Shown: piece after piece, positions 44,467-55,572 of the stretch
How positions within the stretch are numbered: the first letter of the stretch is position 1
Layout of the letters: each line of letters starts with the position of its first letter
Origin: Maratus speciosus
Lineage: Eukaryota; Arthropoda; Arachnida; Araneae; Salticidae
Assembly: GCA_963932465.1 (NCBI GenBank)
Contig: OZ010794.1
Coordinates: 446,044,502 to 446,108,501 of the forward strand
Length of the DNA stretch: 64,000 bases
Direction: 5' to 3'
Program-made: the position numbers and the translations under genes
The notes under the pieces: model-generated
The model's input: only the letters and a program-made list of their open reading frames with translations
Database searches by the model: none
What the model was told of the DNA's origin: nothing

Positions 44467-44478
44467 TGGTTATGGGCC
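44467..44478 (+). promoter_or_regulatory. copia primer-binding site (internal initiator tRNA-Met)
   Basis: TGGTTATGGGCC starts six bases after the LTR. It is complementary to the anticodon-loop region of eukaryotic initiator tRNA-Met (GGGCCCAUAACC), the internal half-tRNA priming known for Drosophila copia, rather than to a tRNA 3' end. Confidence 0.7.
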
Positions 44479-44745
44479 GATAAGTCCAGATTTGAGGATA
44501 TGGATTAATGGGAAAGATTGAATTTGAGAATCTTCAGTTGGCCCTTTACCCTTTATAGAGGTCTATGAGAAATATTTAAGTTAAAAAGAATGACGCAGCG
44601 TGATTAAAAAGAGGGGGGGGGGCGAAGATTTAGTACGTGTCTGAAAAAAAAATTTTTTTTTGAAGAAGATTATGAAGAAAGTTTTTATATTTTTAAATTC
44701 TAGTTTTATCATTCATCTTCATTTATTTTTTTGAGTTGATGAAAA

Positions 44746-45300
44746 ATGGCCGGCAACACAATCGAAAAGCTGAACTCCACGAATTATGCTGGATGGAGTA
44801 TTGACATGAAATATGTCCTAATTGACAAAGGACTGTGGGACATTATAGAATCTGGTAAAGAGGAGCTGGTCTTGAGTAGTACAGTAACTGAATCAGATGC
44901 AAGCATTTTTAAACAGCGTTCAAGGCAAGCTCTTTCGGCAATATTTTTGAATATTGAGGGAGAATTTAAGCTTGTAATTGCTGAATGTACAAATGCTGTT
45001 CAAGCTTGGAACAAAATTAGGTTACATTTCCATCCCGACTCTAGGTCATTTTTGATGAAGTCATTTAGTGAATTGATAGAGTGCAGAAAGAAGGAGAGCG
45101 AGTCGATAAGTATCTTTGCAACTAGATTAAGGAGGCTTATGAGTATAATTAAAGAACAAGATAAAGGGTTTAACGAGATTTATTTGAGTTTTCAATTAAT
45201 ACGGTATTTACCACGGAAATATGATGGTATTGTGCAGAGTATCTTGAGGTGGTCCGAAGACGAGTTTAAGTTTGAAAAGATAGCTTTAGAACTAGTGTAG
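44746..45300 (+). CDS. copia Gag N-terminal part
   Basis: This frame of 184 residues from the first ATG after the leader has the copia Gag pattern: LNSTNYAGW near residue 10, W with an acidic stretch, AW.KI near 87, and a LI.Y.LP.KYD block near residue 150. Gag packages the element RNA. It ends at a TAG (45298-45300) that falls within a 5-bp tandem duplication (TAGTG TAGTG, 45293-45302). The next frame continues with the zinc knuckle. The ancestral product was therefore probably a single Gag-Pol polyprotein and this end is a mutation. No canonical -1 slippery heptamer occurs in the short overlap (45276-45297). Confidence 0.85.
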   Translation: MAGNTIEKLNSTNYAGWSIDMKYVLIDKGLWDIIESGKEELVLSSTVTESDASIFKQRSRQALSAIFLNIEGEFKLVIAECTNAVQAWNKIRLHFHPDSRSFLMKSFSELIECRKKESESISIFATRLRRLMSIIKEQDKGFNEIYLSFQLIRYLPRKYDGIVQSILRWSEDEFKFEKIALELV

Positions 45301-47588
45301 TGTCTGAAGAGACCAGATTGACTGTTCGTGATCAAGATAGTTCTAAGTACGTGCCATCAGCTAATAGTGTAAAATATAAGAAGAAACCTCGTTTTTATAA
45401 GAAATGTTGGCATTGTGGGGTTTCTGGTCATGTTCGAAGCAAGTGTCCCAAGTATCTGATCTCTCGTTATAATTCTGATCGACAGAGCCATCCAACTTAT
45501 GCAGAATCATCACCAAAATCCAGGAGTTCTTCTGATTTTTCTCCGACTGTGCCCAGAGGTAGAGGATCTCACCGACGTGATTATCGTGACTCATCGACTG
45601 ATTCCACTGCTGGCCGGAGTTTTTCTCGTGATTCCAGAAAGTATCCTAGATCTCCATCGCCCAGGCCTTACAGAAGATCCCGTAATTTTGGAAAGAATCA
45701 TGTATCCAGACAACAGCCCAGAAAGCATGGAGCAGATATAGAGGACTTTCCTGACAGCTCACGTAAGTCAACTTATGTTGTACCTCAAGCCAGTTTATGT
45801 AATGCATCGGATGTTGACACCTGGATCTTTGATTCGGGTGCTTCACATCATTTCTGTTCTAATCGTAGTTTATTTGTTAAATTTTGTAATGTTTCAGATG
45901 AACAAATGAATGTGGCTGTTAAGGATATATCTTTTCCGATTGAGGGTAGGGGAGAGGTAAAATTACGCTTTGGACAAAGAGTGTTCACCTTTACGGAGGT
46001 GATGTACTCGAGCCAACTAAGACGTAATCTAATCTCTGGCCCTCAGTTGGATAAGAGAGGCTTAACATTTCTGGGTGGTGGAGGCGTAATTGACATCATG
46101 AGGGGAGACACCATTTTATTCAATGCATTTTTGAAAAATGGGTTTTATCAGCTTTTCCCTAGGGCTCCTAAACCTTTGAAAAATGTGTCTTTTGAATCTA
46201 ATTCTGCGGGTAATGCTAAACGCATAAGTAAAATGCAATTATGGCACCGCCGATGTGGGCACATTAGTCCCTCTGTTTTGATTCATATATGTAAGGAAAA
46301 TGGGGTCCGGGGATTGGTTGATCTGAAAGATAACGATTTTCATTGTGAAGTCTGTAAGTTGAATAAGTTTATAAGACCTTCATTTAAACCCATTGGCAGC
46401 ATTCGTTCTGAACATCCCTTAGAACTTTTATTTGCGGATGTCTGGGGACCTTGTAGAACTGTTGGGAGAAATGGGGAAAGGTATTTTCTTTCAATTATGG
46501 ACGACTACTCCCGTAGAGTTTCAGTATACCCAATGAGATTAAAATCGGATGTTTTTGATATTGTCAAATCTCATATTACTCGTGCAGAAAATTTCTTGGG
46601 TAGAAAAGTGAAGAATTTTAAGTCTGATAACGGGGGTGAGTTCGTCAATGATAATTTTGAAATATATTTTGATGAAAAGGGAATACATCACGAGTTGACA
46701 AATCCATTTTCTCCCCAACAGAATGGGGTCATTGAGAGGTTTATGCAGACGGCTGTCAATGGAGTCCGTACTATTTTGGCTGAAAGTAAATTGAATCCCA
46801 GGTTTTGGCCAGAGGCCTTAAAATATTTTTGTTATACCTGGAACCGGGTCTGTCCTAAGTCTTTAACGAAGACTCCTTTTGAATTGTATGGGGGCCGAAA
46901 ACCATCTGTGAGGCATCTTAAACCTTTTGGGACAACTGCTTATGTGGGAATTCCTCACCAGAAACGTAATTCAAAGTTAGATCCAAAAGCAAAAAAGGGC
47001 TATCTTGTGGGTTATGCTTTTAATACCAAGGGTTACCGGATCTGGATACCTGAAAATGATCAAATTGTTGAAACTATTAGTGTTACATTTAGAGAGATTC
47101 CTGAGGATGTTCCTGGAGGCAGTGGATTCGTGATGGGGCCGGGATCTTGTGATCCTTTCTCCATTGACTCCGGTGATAATCAGGGTGAAGATGCTGGAGG
47201 AGTAGATTCTTGGGGACCCTTGAATCCTCCCGGCATACCACCGGATTCCCGGGTTAATGGGGAGGGGGTTGTGGATTCCGAGTCTGATTCCGAAGCTGAA
47301 GACGTTAAGACCCCTATTTCCTCCAAGCGAGAAGTTAGGTGGTTACGTAAACCCGTAGAGCGATCTTCCAGGGACAGAACAGATATTTACTATTTTGAGG
47401 AAGGTAAAACTAATAGATTAAGATCACCTGCAGAAGTTGAGAGGTATTGTAATGTAAATGGTATTAAGTATGATCCAAATCTTTTTGATTTCAGTAGCTC
47501 AAATACGTATGCTGGTTTAGTCCCTATACATTCTGAATCTGATGACGAGAACTCTGATAATCCTGAATCTTCAAATATATCTGCATGA
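45300..47588 (+). pseudogene. copia zinc knuckle, protease and integrase
   Basis: The frame opens at 45276; a GTG at 45300 is only a nominal start. It holds a CX2CX4HX4C knuckle at residues 36-49 (counted from 45300), an Arg/Ser-rich stretch (60-150) and aspartic protease DSGAS with D at 178. The integrase zinc finger (HRRCGH ... CEVC, about 315-352) follows, then the core with D380, D443 and E479 (DD35E). The rest is the GKGYLVGYA-type copia C-terminal module (KKGYLVGYAF) and an acidic tail. It stops at TGA 47586-47588, whose downstream context is CTAG. The RT frame follows in the same phase, so this TGA alone interrupts pol here. Confidence 0.9.
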
Positions 47589-49166
47589 CTAGACAATATA
47601 ATAATTCCAAACTCTTTTAAGCAGGCACAGAAATCTCCGCAGCGTGCGATGTGGTTTGATGCAATGCGAAAGGAAATCGGGGTTATGAACGAACGGTCGG
47701 TTTGGCATTTGGAGAATTTGCCAGGAAACGTGACCCCAGTGGGCTGTCGGTGGGTATACACGGTCAAGAGGGACGAAAGAGGACGAATCGCTCGTTTTAA
47801 GGCCCGTTTGGTGGCCCAGGGATTTCAACAATTGAAGGGCGAATCGTATGAGGAGTCCTTCAGCCCTGTTGTAAACTTTGGAGTGATTCGATTTTTCTTT
47901 TCCCTCTTAGTATCGTGTTGCGGATGGTCACACGTTCAGTGTGACGTAACAAGCGCCTACCTATACGCCCCGCTACGGGAGTCTGTTTTTATGTCACAAC
48001 CGCCCGGTTTCGTTATCCCCGGTAAAGAGCATATGTATTGCAAACTGGATCGCGCGCTGTATGGGCTGCATCAAAGTGGCCGGGAGTGGTATTATGAGAT
48101 CCATAAAGTTTTATTAAAGATTGGTTTTAGGAAATTTGAGTCATGTAACTGTACTTACCTTTTTGATTCTGATATAGTTCTGCTACTATACGTTGATGAC
48201 TTCGTAGTTTTTGGAAAATTTAAGGAGAAGATTGACATAATCCTGGATTTGCTTGAAAAGCATTTTGACATCAAGCTTTTAGGAAGAACACGTAAACTTT
48301 TAGGGGTCGAATTTGTTGAAAAGGGGAATTCGTTATGTATACACCAGTCTAGTTATATTGATGAGGTGTGTGATAAATTTAAGAATTTTCGAATTCCTAT
48401 TTCATCTCTCCCTATTAGTAAGGGTGTTATATTATCTAAGGTTAATTGTCCTTCTTCTGATTCCGAAAAGGGGTACATGGCTCGTTTTCCTTACAGAAGC
48501 TTACTGGGTTGTTTATCATTCATTGCCAGTAGAACCAGGCCAGATATTAGTTATGCGGTTAATATATATAGTCAGTTTCAGTCTAATCCGGGTATTTCAC
48601 ATTGGGACGGGTTATTACGGTTGCTTGGTTATTTAAAGTATACTCGACACTACCATCTCCGGTTACGGTGTAACGAGGAGAAGTTGGTTGCCTTTTCCGA
48701 CGCTGATTTTGCGGCGAATCGGGATGACCGAACATCGGTTGGTGGACAAATAGTCATGGTTGGCAGTTCCCCCGTGGACTGGCGTACCTTTAAAGAAAGG
48801 TGCGTCAGTTTATCCACAATGGAGTCGGAATTTGTCGCCATGACTGAGGCCGCCAAAAACCTGGTTTGGTTTGACCGGATCCTGCAGGAGTGTCGGGATA
48901 GAGCAATCATACGCGATTTAGGTATCAAGTCGAAGCTTTATGCAGATAACCAGGCGGCCATTAACTTCGTAAAATCACCTATAGAAAACTATAAATCTCG
49001 TCATATAGATGTCAAGTTATTTTTTATTAGGGATTTAATTTACAGTGAAGCTTTTGATTTAGAATATATTCCTAGTAAGTCAAACCTCAGTGATGTCTTT
49101 ACGAAACCTCAAACCAAACACGATTTGTTAATTTTTGTTAGAACTGTATTTGATACAGGTTTTTAA
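47589..49166 (+). pseudogene. copia reverse transcriptase and RNase H
   Basis: This continues in phase after the TGA; the first ATG is at 47649. The RT has ARLVAQGF.Q near residue 55 (from 47649), a DVTSAYL catalytic motif near 100, LYGLHQSGREW, and YVDD at 48189-48200 (residues 181-184). The RNase H domain shows SDADFA, STMESEFVA and YADNQAA with the acidic residues in place, ending SDVFTKP. The protein copies RNA to cDNA. Motifs look undamaged. Expression would require either reading through the TGA at 47586 or supply of the enzyme by another copy. Confidence 0.92.
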
Positions 49167-50811
49167 TGTTTAAATAGTTTTCAGATTGTTTTTAGATTTC
49201 TGTTTGAAGTTTTTAGAAATCATACTGCGTACCACCATTTTTTCTTCAGTATAAGATTTACGTGTATTAAGATGTATAAAGTTTGTAATCCTGTGTACGT
49301 GGTGAGTGGCCATAGCCATTTACATGGTTTAAGCAAACGATGTTTAGCAAGTTTTTATCTAGCTTTTTATGAAGCCTCTTGATCACAATTGTTTTTCATT
49401 ACCTTTTTCATCTAGCTGTTAAGCATTTAATTCCCATCCAATGGTGGAAATGGTGCCTCTTACCATTCTATTCTTGGGGGTTCGAGCAGCCCACAGTACC
49501 GTTTCGGGTGGGTGGTCCCTTGGGAGACAAATGCCAGAGAACTTTCTGAGGTAGTTTGTGTGAGAGGTAACCGCCACTGGCGGATCTTCTGCGGGCATTG
49601 TATTTTTGATTTTGTGAGTCCCTAGTTTTTATATATGAGAATGTCACTAGTCCCCGTTTATCAGTTGGTTGAGAGAAGTATATGTAACTTAACTTTAAAA
49701 TATTTGGATATATCTATTTAATAGTTTAAAGTTTCTGATTAATCTGTTTGAAGTTTAAATATATATTAAATTAAAGTTAAAGTAATAGAAATTAAGAATA
49801 TGAATTTTTGTTTAGGAAATCCAGTTTCTCTCCTTTGTAGCAATAATTTTTTTTTGAGGTTTTATGTTTTTAAAGTTGTTATACCTTTGTCAAGTTTTAA
49901 GTTGGATTTAGTACTGTTATATTTATATAGAAGTTTTGTTACAGGAATATATTTTTATGATAATGGACTATTTTTGTATTGATTATGTTGTTTCTAATAG
50001 ATCTTTTTATTTGCAGGCATCTGATATCTTCAATGTGAATATTTGTGCGAATGTAGGTAGAGAAAATGGATATTGCTGTAAGATGTTGTCTGTAGATGGA
50101 TAAGTGTACAGCTATTTATTGTTATGTCTTATTAATCAGATGCCAAGTTATTGCTTAAGTTTGTCATTTTTTACTGGATTTTTGGAAGCTACTGGGAGAG
50201 ACTGATGAAGTTTCTGTAGTTAATTTTTCTATCTTTGTTCTTGTTAAATAAAAAGTTATTTAAGTTTTGTATAAATTTGCATATTTAGCTGTGGTCAAGA
50301 TGACGGAGTTGGCTAGTATGTATAGTTTCAAATTGAAACTTTACTTTTGTAAGTTGGTACGTATGTTGATTTTTCATTGTGATATTTTTCAATTTGTTAA
50401 ATGTTTGAATTGTGTTTATATTGTTAGAAATTTAAACTTTGAATTTTTGTAAAGAGGCCATGAATGGATTTAGGCAAGTTTTTATGCTGGATCTTTTGGC
50501 TTTTGACTTTGAAGTTTTTGATGGTTAATTGGTGGGATTTCGTTTGGAAATTTTTGTTGGGCATTTCTCGGTTTTTAATGTTAGTTGTTAAATTTAAAGC
50601 ATTGGGAGTTTATTAATGCTTAATTTTTGTTATTTGTTAGCCATTATCAGGCATTTTTCATGTTAAGTGTTAGGATTAATATTTTTCTTTTAGTTTTTTT
50701 CATTGTTTTTAACCGTTTTTATAGAAAGAAGGAGTTCCATGGTCAGTGAAGTTTTTTTTTTAGATCTTTTATTTTTCGTTTTCGATTGAGACATTGAGAG
50801 GGGGGGGCCCT
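49167..50811 (+). other. copia 3' non-coding region with polypurine tract
   Basis: About 1.6 kb between pol and the 3' LTR contains only frames of about 60 codons without motifs, so no envelope-like gene is visible. GAGAGGGGGGG (50796-50807) just before the LTR is the polypurine tract. Part of it (49440-49620) is less AT-rich than the rest. Confidence 0.75.
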
Positions 50812-51851
50812 TGTTAGGAAATATTAACAAGCCCATTTCCCAGTTCTCAATGCCTCTAATTGTATTCAATAGTACATTAACCCTGGTAGTATAATTTACA
50901 GTTCTTTATTTATAAACTTTATTTTTTTTTAAGATCATTTCATTTAAATAGTATAAGTATAAAGTATTCTGTATTTAAAAGTATTCGGAAATTAAACTCA
51001 CCTTTTATCTTGCGTTCATTCTTTTAATCCTTTAGTTATTTATTCAGCTTTACGTTTCTTTAGTTACAGTTCATTGATAACGCCGTATCTTTATTTTTAC
51101 AACTTCAGATGTTTACGTTTTCCACGCGACATAGTAGAATTTACGAGAGCGTATGACGTGGTGTATTTTTCTCCCGACAGATGGCGGGAACGGATTTATG
51201 AATGAATTAGTTGACGTAGTTCGTCACCGGCAAATCACCATCTCGTAGATCATTCTGGAGAGTGGGCGTGTCGACACGTGCCGTTCCAGCTGCTGTATTT
51301 AAAGGGGTTATTTGGAAGGAAATGTTACTTACTTGTTTTATTTACCAATGCTCTCGATACGAGAATTGCTTTGAGCATTCTCGGGATGCTGTATTTGATC
51401 TTGTGGTAAACATTTAAAATCATGCGGCTTATTTTTATTTTTGTTTTGTTTTTAAAATCATCTTTTAAAGTTACGATATTTAATCTTTTCTGTTCTTCAT
51501 GGCTTCTGAGTTAAAGTATTTAAATGGCTGTTTTGATTTAAAGTGATTCATTGTTTATTCATCAACATTTGGTTTATTTTTAAGACTGTTTTTATCAAGA
51601 TATTGTTACTGTGAACTTTGGATCTTAATAAAAGAAGTTTAAGCCTGGAGCTTTATCTCACCTGTCAATTTACTTCATCCACTTTTAACATTTCTTCATT
51701 CAACGTACTTCATTATTTTTCTCATTTGCATATTTTAGAAATCCATCCTCGGATCTACTTTCACTGTTGAACTCTGCTTTATCAACATAATTTTTAATCA
51801 GTGTTACAAGTATAAGATGTTGGGGAATTGGTATAGTGCTGATCCCTAACA
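50812..51851 (+). repeat. copia 3' LTR (1,040 bp)
   Basis: Pairs with 43420-44461, with one substitution and a two-base T-run difference. It ends CCTAACA, followed by CTTAT. Confidence 0.93.
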
Positions 51852-51856
51852 CTTAT

Positions 51857-53660
51857 TTCAAAAGCAATGGTTGGAAATTGATGATGACAGCCCTTGCTCG
51901 AACATATGCTCTATTTCATGTCCGTGTCGCTTTCACCTAGGGATTGCAGAAGCAAAAAACGTTCTAAATTGCGATTTTTGTGTTACTGAAGGGCCTAGAA
52001 TGTTGAAATAAGGCAGGGCAGTTATTTATAAGATACAAATGATCGCTAAGAACATTTCCTAAAAAATCGAAATTTAAAAGGGGTAAAAATGAGCGAAAAG
52101 TGTTTTAAAAAACTTTCTAAATTGCGATTTCAACGCAATCTCAGGAAGTACCGAACCGATTTAAAAAATAATGGTGTGAAAACGATGGTGACAGGCCTCG
52201 CTCCAACATAGGCTGTATTTCATGTCGGTGCCACAACCCCAAAGGGGGTGAAATAGCAAAAAACGATCTAAATTGCGTTTTTTGTAATACTGCAGGGACT
52301 AGCAACTTAAGACTAGTCACGATAGTTACTTATAAGATATAAATGATCTATAATAACATTTCCTAAATAATTCGAAATTTTAAAGGGGTGAAAATGGACG
52401 AAAAACGTTCTTAAAAACTTTCTAAATTGCGATTTCTTCGCAATCTCAGAAAGTACCCAACAGATTTCAAAAGTAATGGTTGAAAATTGATGATGACAAC
52501 CCTTGCTGCAATATAGGATCTATTTCATGTTGGCGTCACTACCAGCCTGCGGTTGCATTTTAAAAAACTTTCCAAATTGTGATTTTTGTGATACTAAAGG
52601 GGCTAGCAACTTGAAATTTGGCATGGTAATTATTCATGAGATGTAAATACTTTCTGAGAAGAGTGCCTTAAAAATTTGAAATTTAAAAGGGGTGAAAATA
52701 AACGAAAAGCGTTCTAAAAACTTTCTAAATAGCGTTTTCTACACAATCTCAGGAAATACAAACCGATTTCAGAAGTAATGATTTCAAATTGATGGCGACA
52801 GTCCCCGCTCTAACATAAACTGTATTTTACGTTGTTGTCACTACCACCCCGGGGTTACAAGAGCAAAAAATGTTCTAAATTGCGTTTTTTGTGTTACTGA
52901 GGGGGTCTAACATTTTAAATTTGGAATGGTAATTACTTCAAAGATGGAAATGCTTTCTAAGAATTGTCGAAAGAAAATTCCAAATTTAAAATGATGAAGT
53001 GAGCGAAAAGCTATCTATAAGCGTTCTAAATTACGATTTTTATGCAATCCTATGAAATGCGAAACTGATTTCAAACATAATGGCTGCAAATTGATGGTGA
53101 TAGAACCTGCTCAAACATAAACTATATTTTATGTCGCGGGTTGCAGGAGCAAAAAATTTTATAAATTGCGATTTCTGCGGTACTAAAGAGGCTAAAAACT
53201 TTAAATATAGCACGGTAGTTACTTATAAAATATAAATGTCCTCTAAGAACAGTCGAAAATAAATTCGAAATTAAAAAGGGGTGAAGCGAAGGGAAGGAGC
53301 GAAAAGCATTCTGAAAGAGTCCTAAATTACGATTTCTATGGAATCTCAGGAAATAATAAACCGATTACAGAAGTTATTGGTTGAGAATCAAGAGTGATAG
53401 TTCTTTATCCTATACGGGCTATATTTTATGCCGGTGTCACTATTACATGGTTGGCAGGGACAACAAGGAACCCTTTAAAAACATCTAAATTCCGTTTTCT
53501 ACAGAATATTAGGAAAATACCAACCGATTTCAAGGTTAATGTTGGAAAATTAATGGTGACAGTGTCTGTTTCAACATTTTTCGAGACATTCTATTTCAAC
53601 TCTGTTTCGGCATTTTATGTTGGTGCCACTAATACCAGAGAGGTGGTAGGCTGCTAGACA
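51857..53660 (+). repeat. Helitron ~305-bp tandem units, right of copia
   Basis: The landmark CAATCTCAGGAAGTAC recurs near 52134, 52438, 52745, 53045 and 53340 (295-307 bp apart). The half unit left of copia plus the half right of it add to about 296 bp, confirming the split. Confidence 0.75.
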
Positions 53661-53996
53661 AGAAACTTGGAATTTCACATGATGGTTAATTTTAAGATGT
53701 AAATGTGCTAAGATGGTTTCTAAAAAATTCAAAATTTCAAATGAGTACTGAAATGAGCATAAAAGCCTCAAAATACTTTCTAAATTATCATTTAATTGAA
53801 ATTAGTTTTAGGTCTTCTTATTAATTAAAATCTCATTTCTGTCTATTGCACCTTTATTATGAAGTTTAGTCAAACTGTGGCTTAATTTGTAATTTTTGAA
53901 TTATTTCGAAAAGTGTTCTTCTAATAAAAAATAGTCATTCAAATATCACTTGGCATATTTCAACTATTACGCGAGCAAAGCCGCGGGGTTTGCTAG

Positions 53997-54152
53997 TATA
54001 CAATATTTTCGTAGATTAAAACGCATTTGTCTTTTTATTTACAGTCTGTAATTCTTAATCGATTGGTGGTAATGCTTTTAATAAAGGATTATTTGTTGCA
54101 GAATAGGTATGTGATGGTCACTTTTTTTTTTTCTGAATTTTAAAGTCAGAAC

Positions 54153-54193
<41 letters not shown>

Positions 54194-54290
54194 CACTTAC
54201 CACTTTTTTCGCCAAAACATTGCAGATGTTCTATTCGACTGGCTCAAAAGATTCCTTTGAACTGGCAATTGAGCATTCTCTAATTCTTTA
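53997..54290. other. Intergenic with 38-base A run
   Basis: A tract of 38 adenines at 54155-54192 is the only notable feature. A T-run lies at 54122-54132. Confidence 0.7.
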
Positions 54291-55332
54291 CTAGCTGACC
54301 CGATCGGCGTTTTCCGGTCCCTCAAATGAATCTCAAATTTGTATGATTTTAAATCTTTAACTTCGTTTTGCCTGAATTCACATTTTTAAATGAAAAAATT
54401 GCACAAAAAATATTGAATTGGAAGTATATGCTTTTTGGTATTTTATTTTCTGCGGAATTTTATTTATGGAGTCTATGCTTACCGAAAGCGAGCGAAACCG
54501 TGACGAAACACTCAGGTTTTTACTGAGTTTGTCGAAATTTTCACTCATTTTATTTTGTGAAATATATTTCTACCCATCCGAACGTTTCAAAATTTTCGTA
54601 GGAGATGAGTCTATCTGGTCTATTGAGATGCTGTAAAAAGATTGTGTTAAAATACGGACGTCTAGTCACTTTTAGCGTAGAAAAAATATAGTCTCCGTGA
54701 GCCACGTAGTGACCTGCATTCGCCGGTGTATATTAAAGAGTTAAAAGTAATATTTTTTAAAACCGATTACACCATCGATTAGAAGAACATTTGAGCTTTA
54801 AGGACATATTTTTGGTTTGTCAGTACCTCTAAAATGTCGCCTTGGAGAGCTGCTGCAATAAGGAGAAAACAGTTTTTCGGAAAAATGACCCTTTTTGAAT
54901 AGGGTTACCTGCGAGATTTTTTTCGAATTGATTGCGGCATTTGCAGCGCAAGAATACGATCTTTCGGAATATGTCTTTCAATTTTAACTGTAGCGAGCGG
55001 TTTTTTCGATTGATATTAAAACAAGACTATTAAAAAACAAATAAAATTAAAAGTCAGTTCTCCGCTAGGCTCCTATGCAAAAATGGGTTTGTGTGCATGC
55101 GCAAGTGCTGTCCTTGACTGAGGATCAAATAGATGACTTTTTGATGAGAGTGAGTTGCGATATTTAACTAAAAAACTCAACTAATTATTAGAAATTTAAA
55201 ATTCTGAGTTTCAGGTGCATCAGGAGACACATTGGTCTACCCTCACAAAATTTTCTGCCTCGTACGTGCCATAGATTTCGCTAGTCATCGCACACACACA
55301 CACAGAGCGAAACTTTCTTTTATTAGTATAGA
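54291..55332 (-). mobile_element. Complete non-autonomous Helitron (1,042 bp)
   Basis: On the minus strand it starts TCTATACTAATAAAAGAAAG (ending at 55332, next base T) and ends ...GGGTCAGCTAG at 54291 with A at 54290. Both termini match the element at 33787-36098. The interior differs and contains no protein. Confidence 0.75.
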
Positions 55333-55572
55333 TAAATATAATAAGTACAGCTGTACGTCTTCATACAGCAATATGAAATAAATTTGTAATTCTTCAAGAA
55401 CAATTTCAAAATATGACATTATATTTCGATTACATTGTAAGTATTTATTTCCGAAAGACCAAGTTTGACGTCCTACGGCAAAACCTCTTAAGAATTATAA
55501 CAGTGAACGACCAGTGCGAGGCTTTTACAGTGCAATCTTTGACATTTTCTGATGATGCGTTTTTCTTTATTT
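55333..55572. other. No recognisable feature
   Basis: AT-rich spacer between a Helitron and RepA copy 3. Confidence 0.4.

Larger units (their letters stand above)
43420..51851 (+). mobile_element. Full-length Ty1/copia LTR retrotransposon, young, frame-broken
   Basis: An 8,432-bp insertion with two LTRs (43420-44461 and 50812-51851), primer-binding site, gag-pol coding region in copia order (gag, protease, integrase, RT, RNase H) and polypurine tract. The LTRs differ by one substitution (A44058/G51448) and two bases in a T-run (11 versus 9), so insertion was recent. The coding region is interrupted by a 5-bp duplication and one TGA. A ~1.6-kb non-coding stretch separates pol from the 3' LTR. 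Confidence 0.95.
42755..53996 (+). mobile_element. Non-autonomous Helitron split by a copia element
   Basis: It starts TCTATACTAATATTATAAAG after an A (42754). It ends GCGAGCAAAGCCGCGGGG, TTTG, CTAG (53993-53996) before a T. Without the copia insertion it is about 2.8 kb and consists mainly of ~305-bp tandem units. No helicase or Rep protein is present. Confidence 0.75.

Noticed and set aside
45276..45300. Programmed -1 frameshift between copia gag and pol
   Set aside because: No X-XXY-YYZ heptamer lies in the overlap, and a 5-bp tandem duplication explains the frame change.
49800..50452. Frames of about 60 codons in the copia 3' region as an envelope gene
   Set aside because: Too short and separated, with no signal peptide plus transmembrane plus cleavage arrangement.
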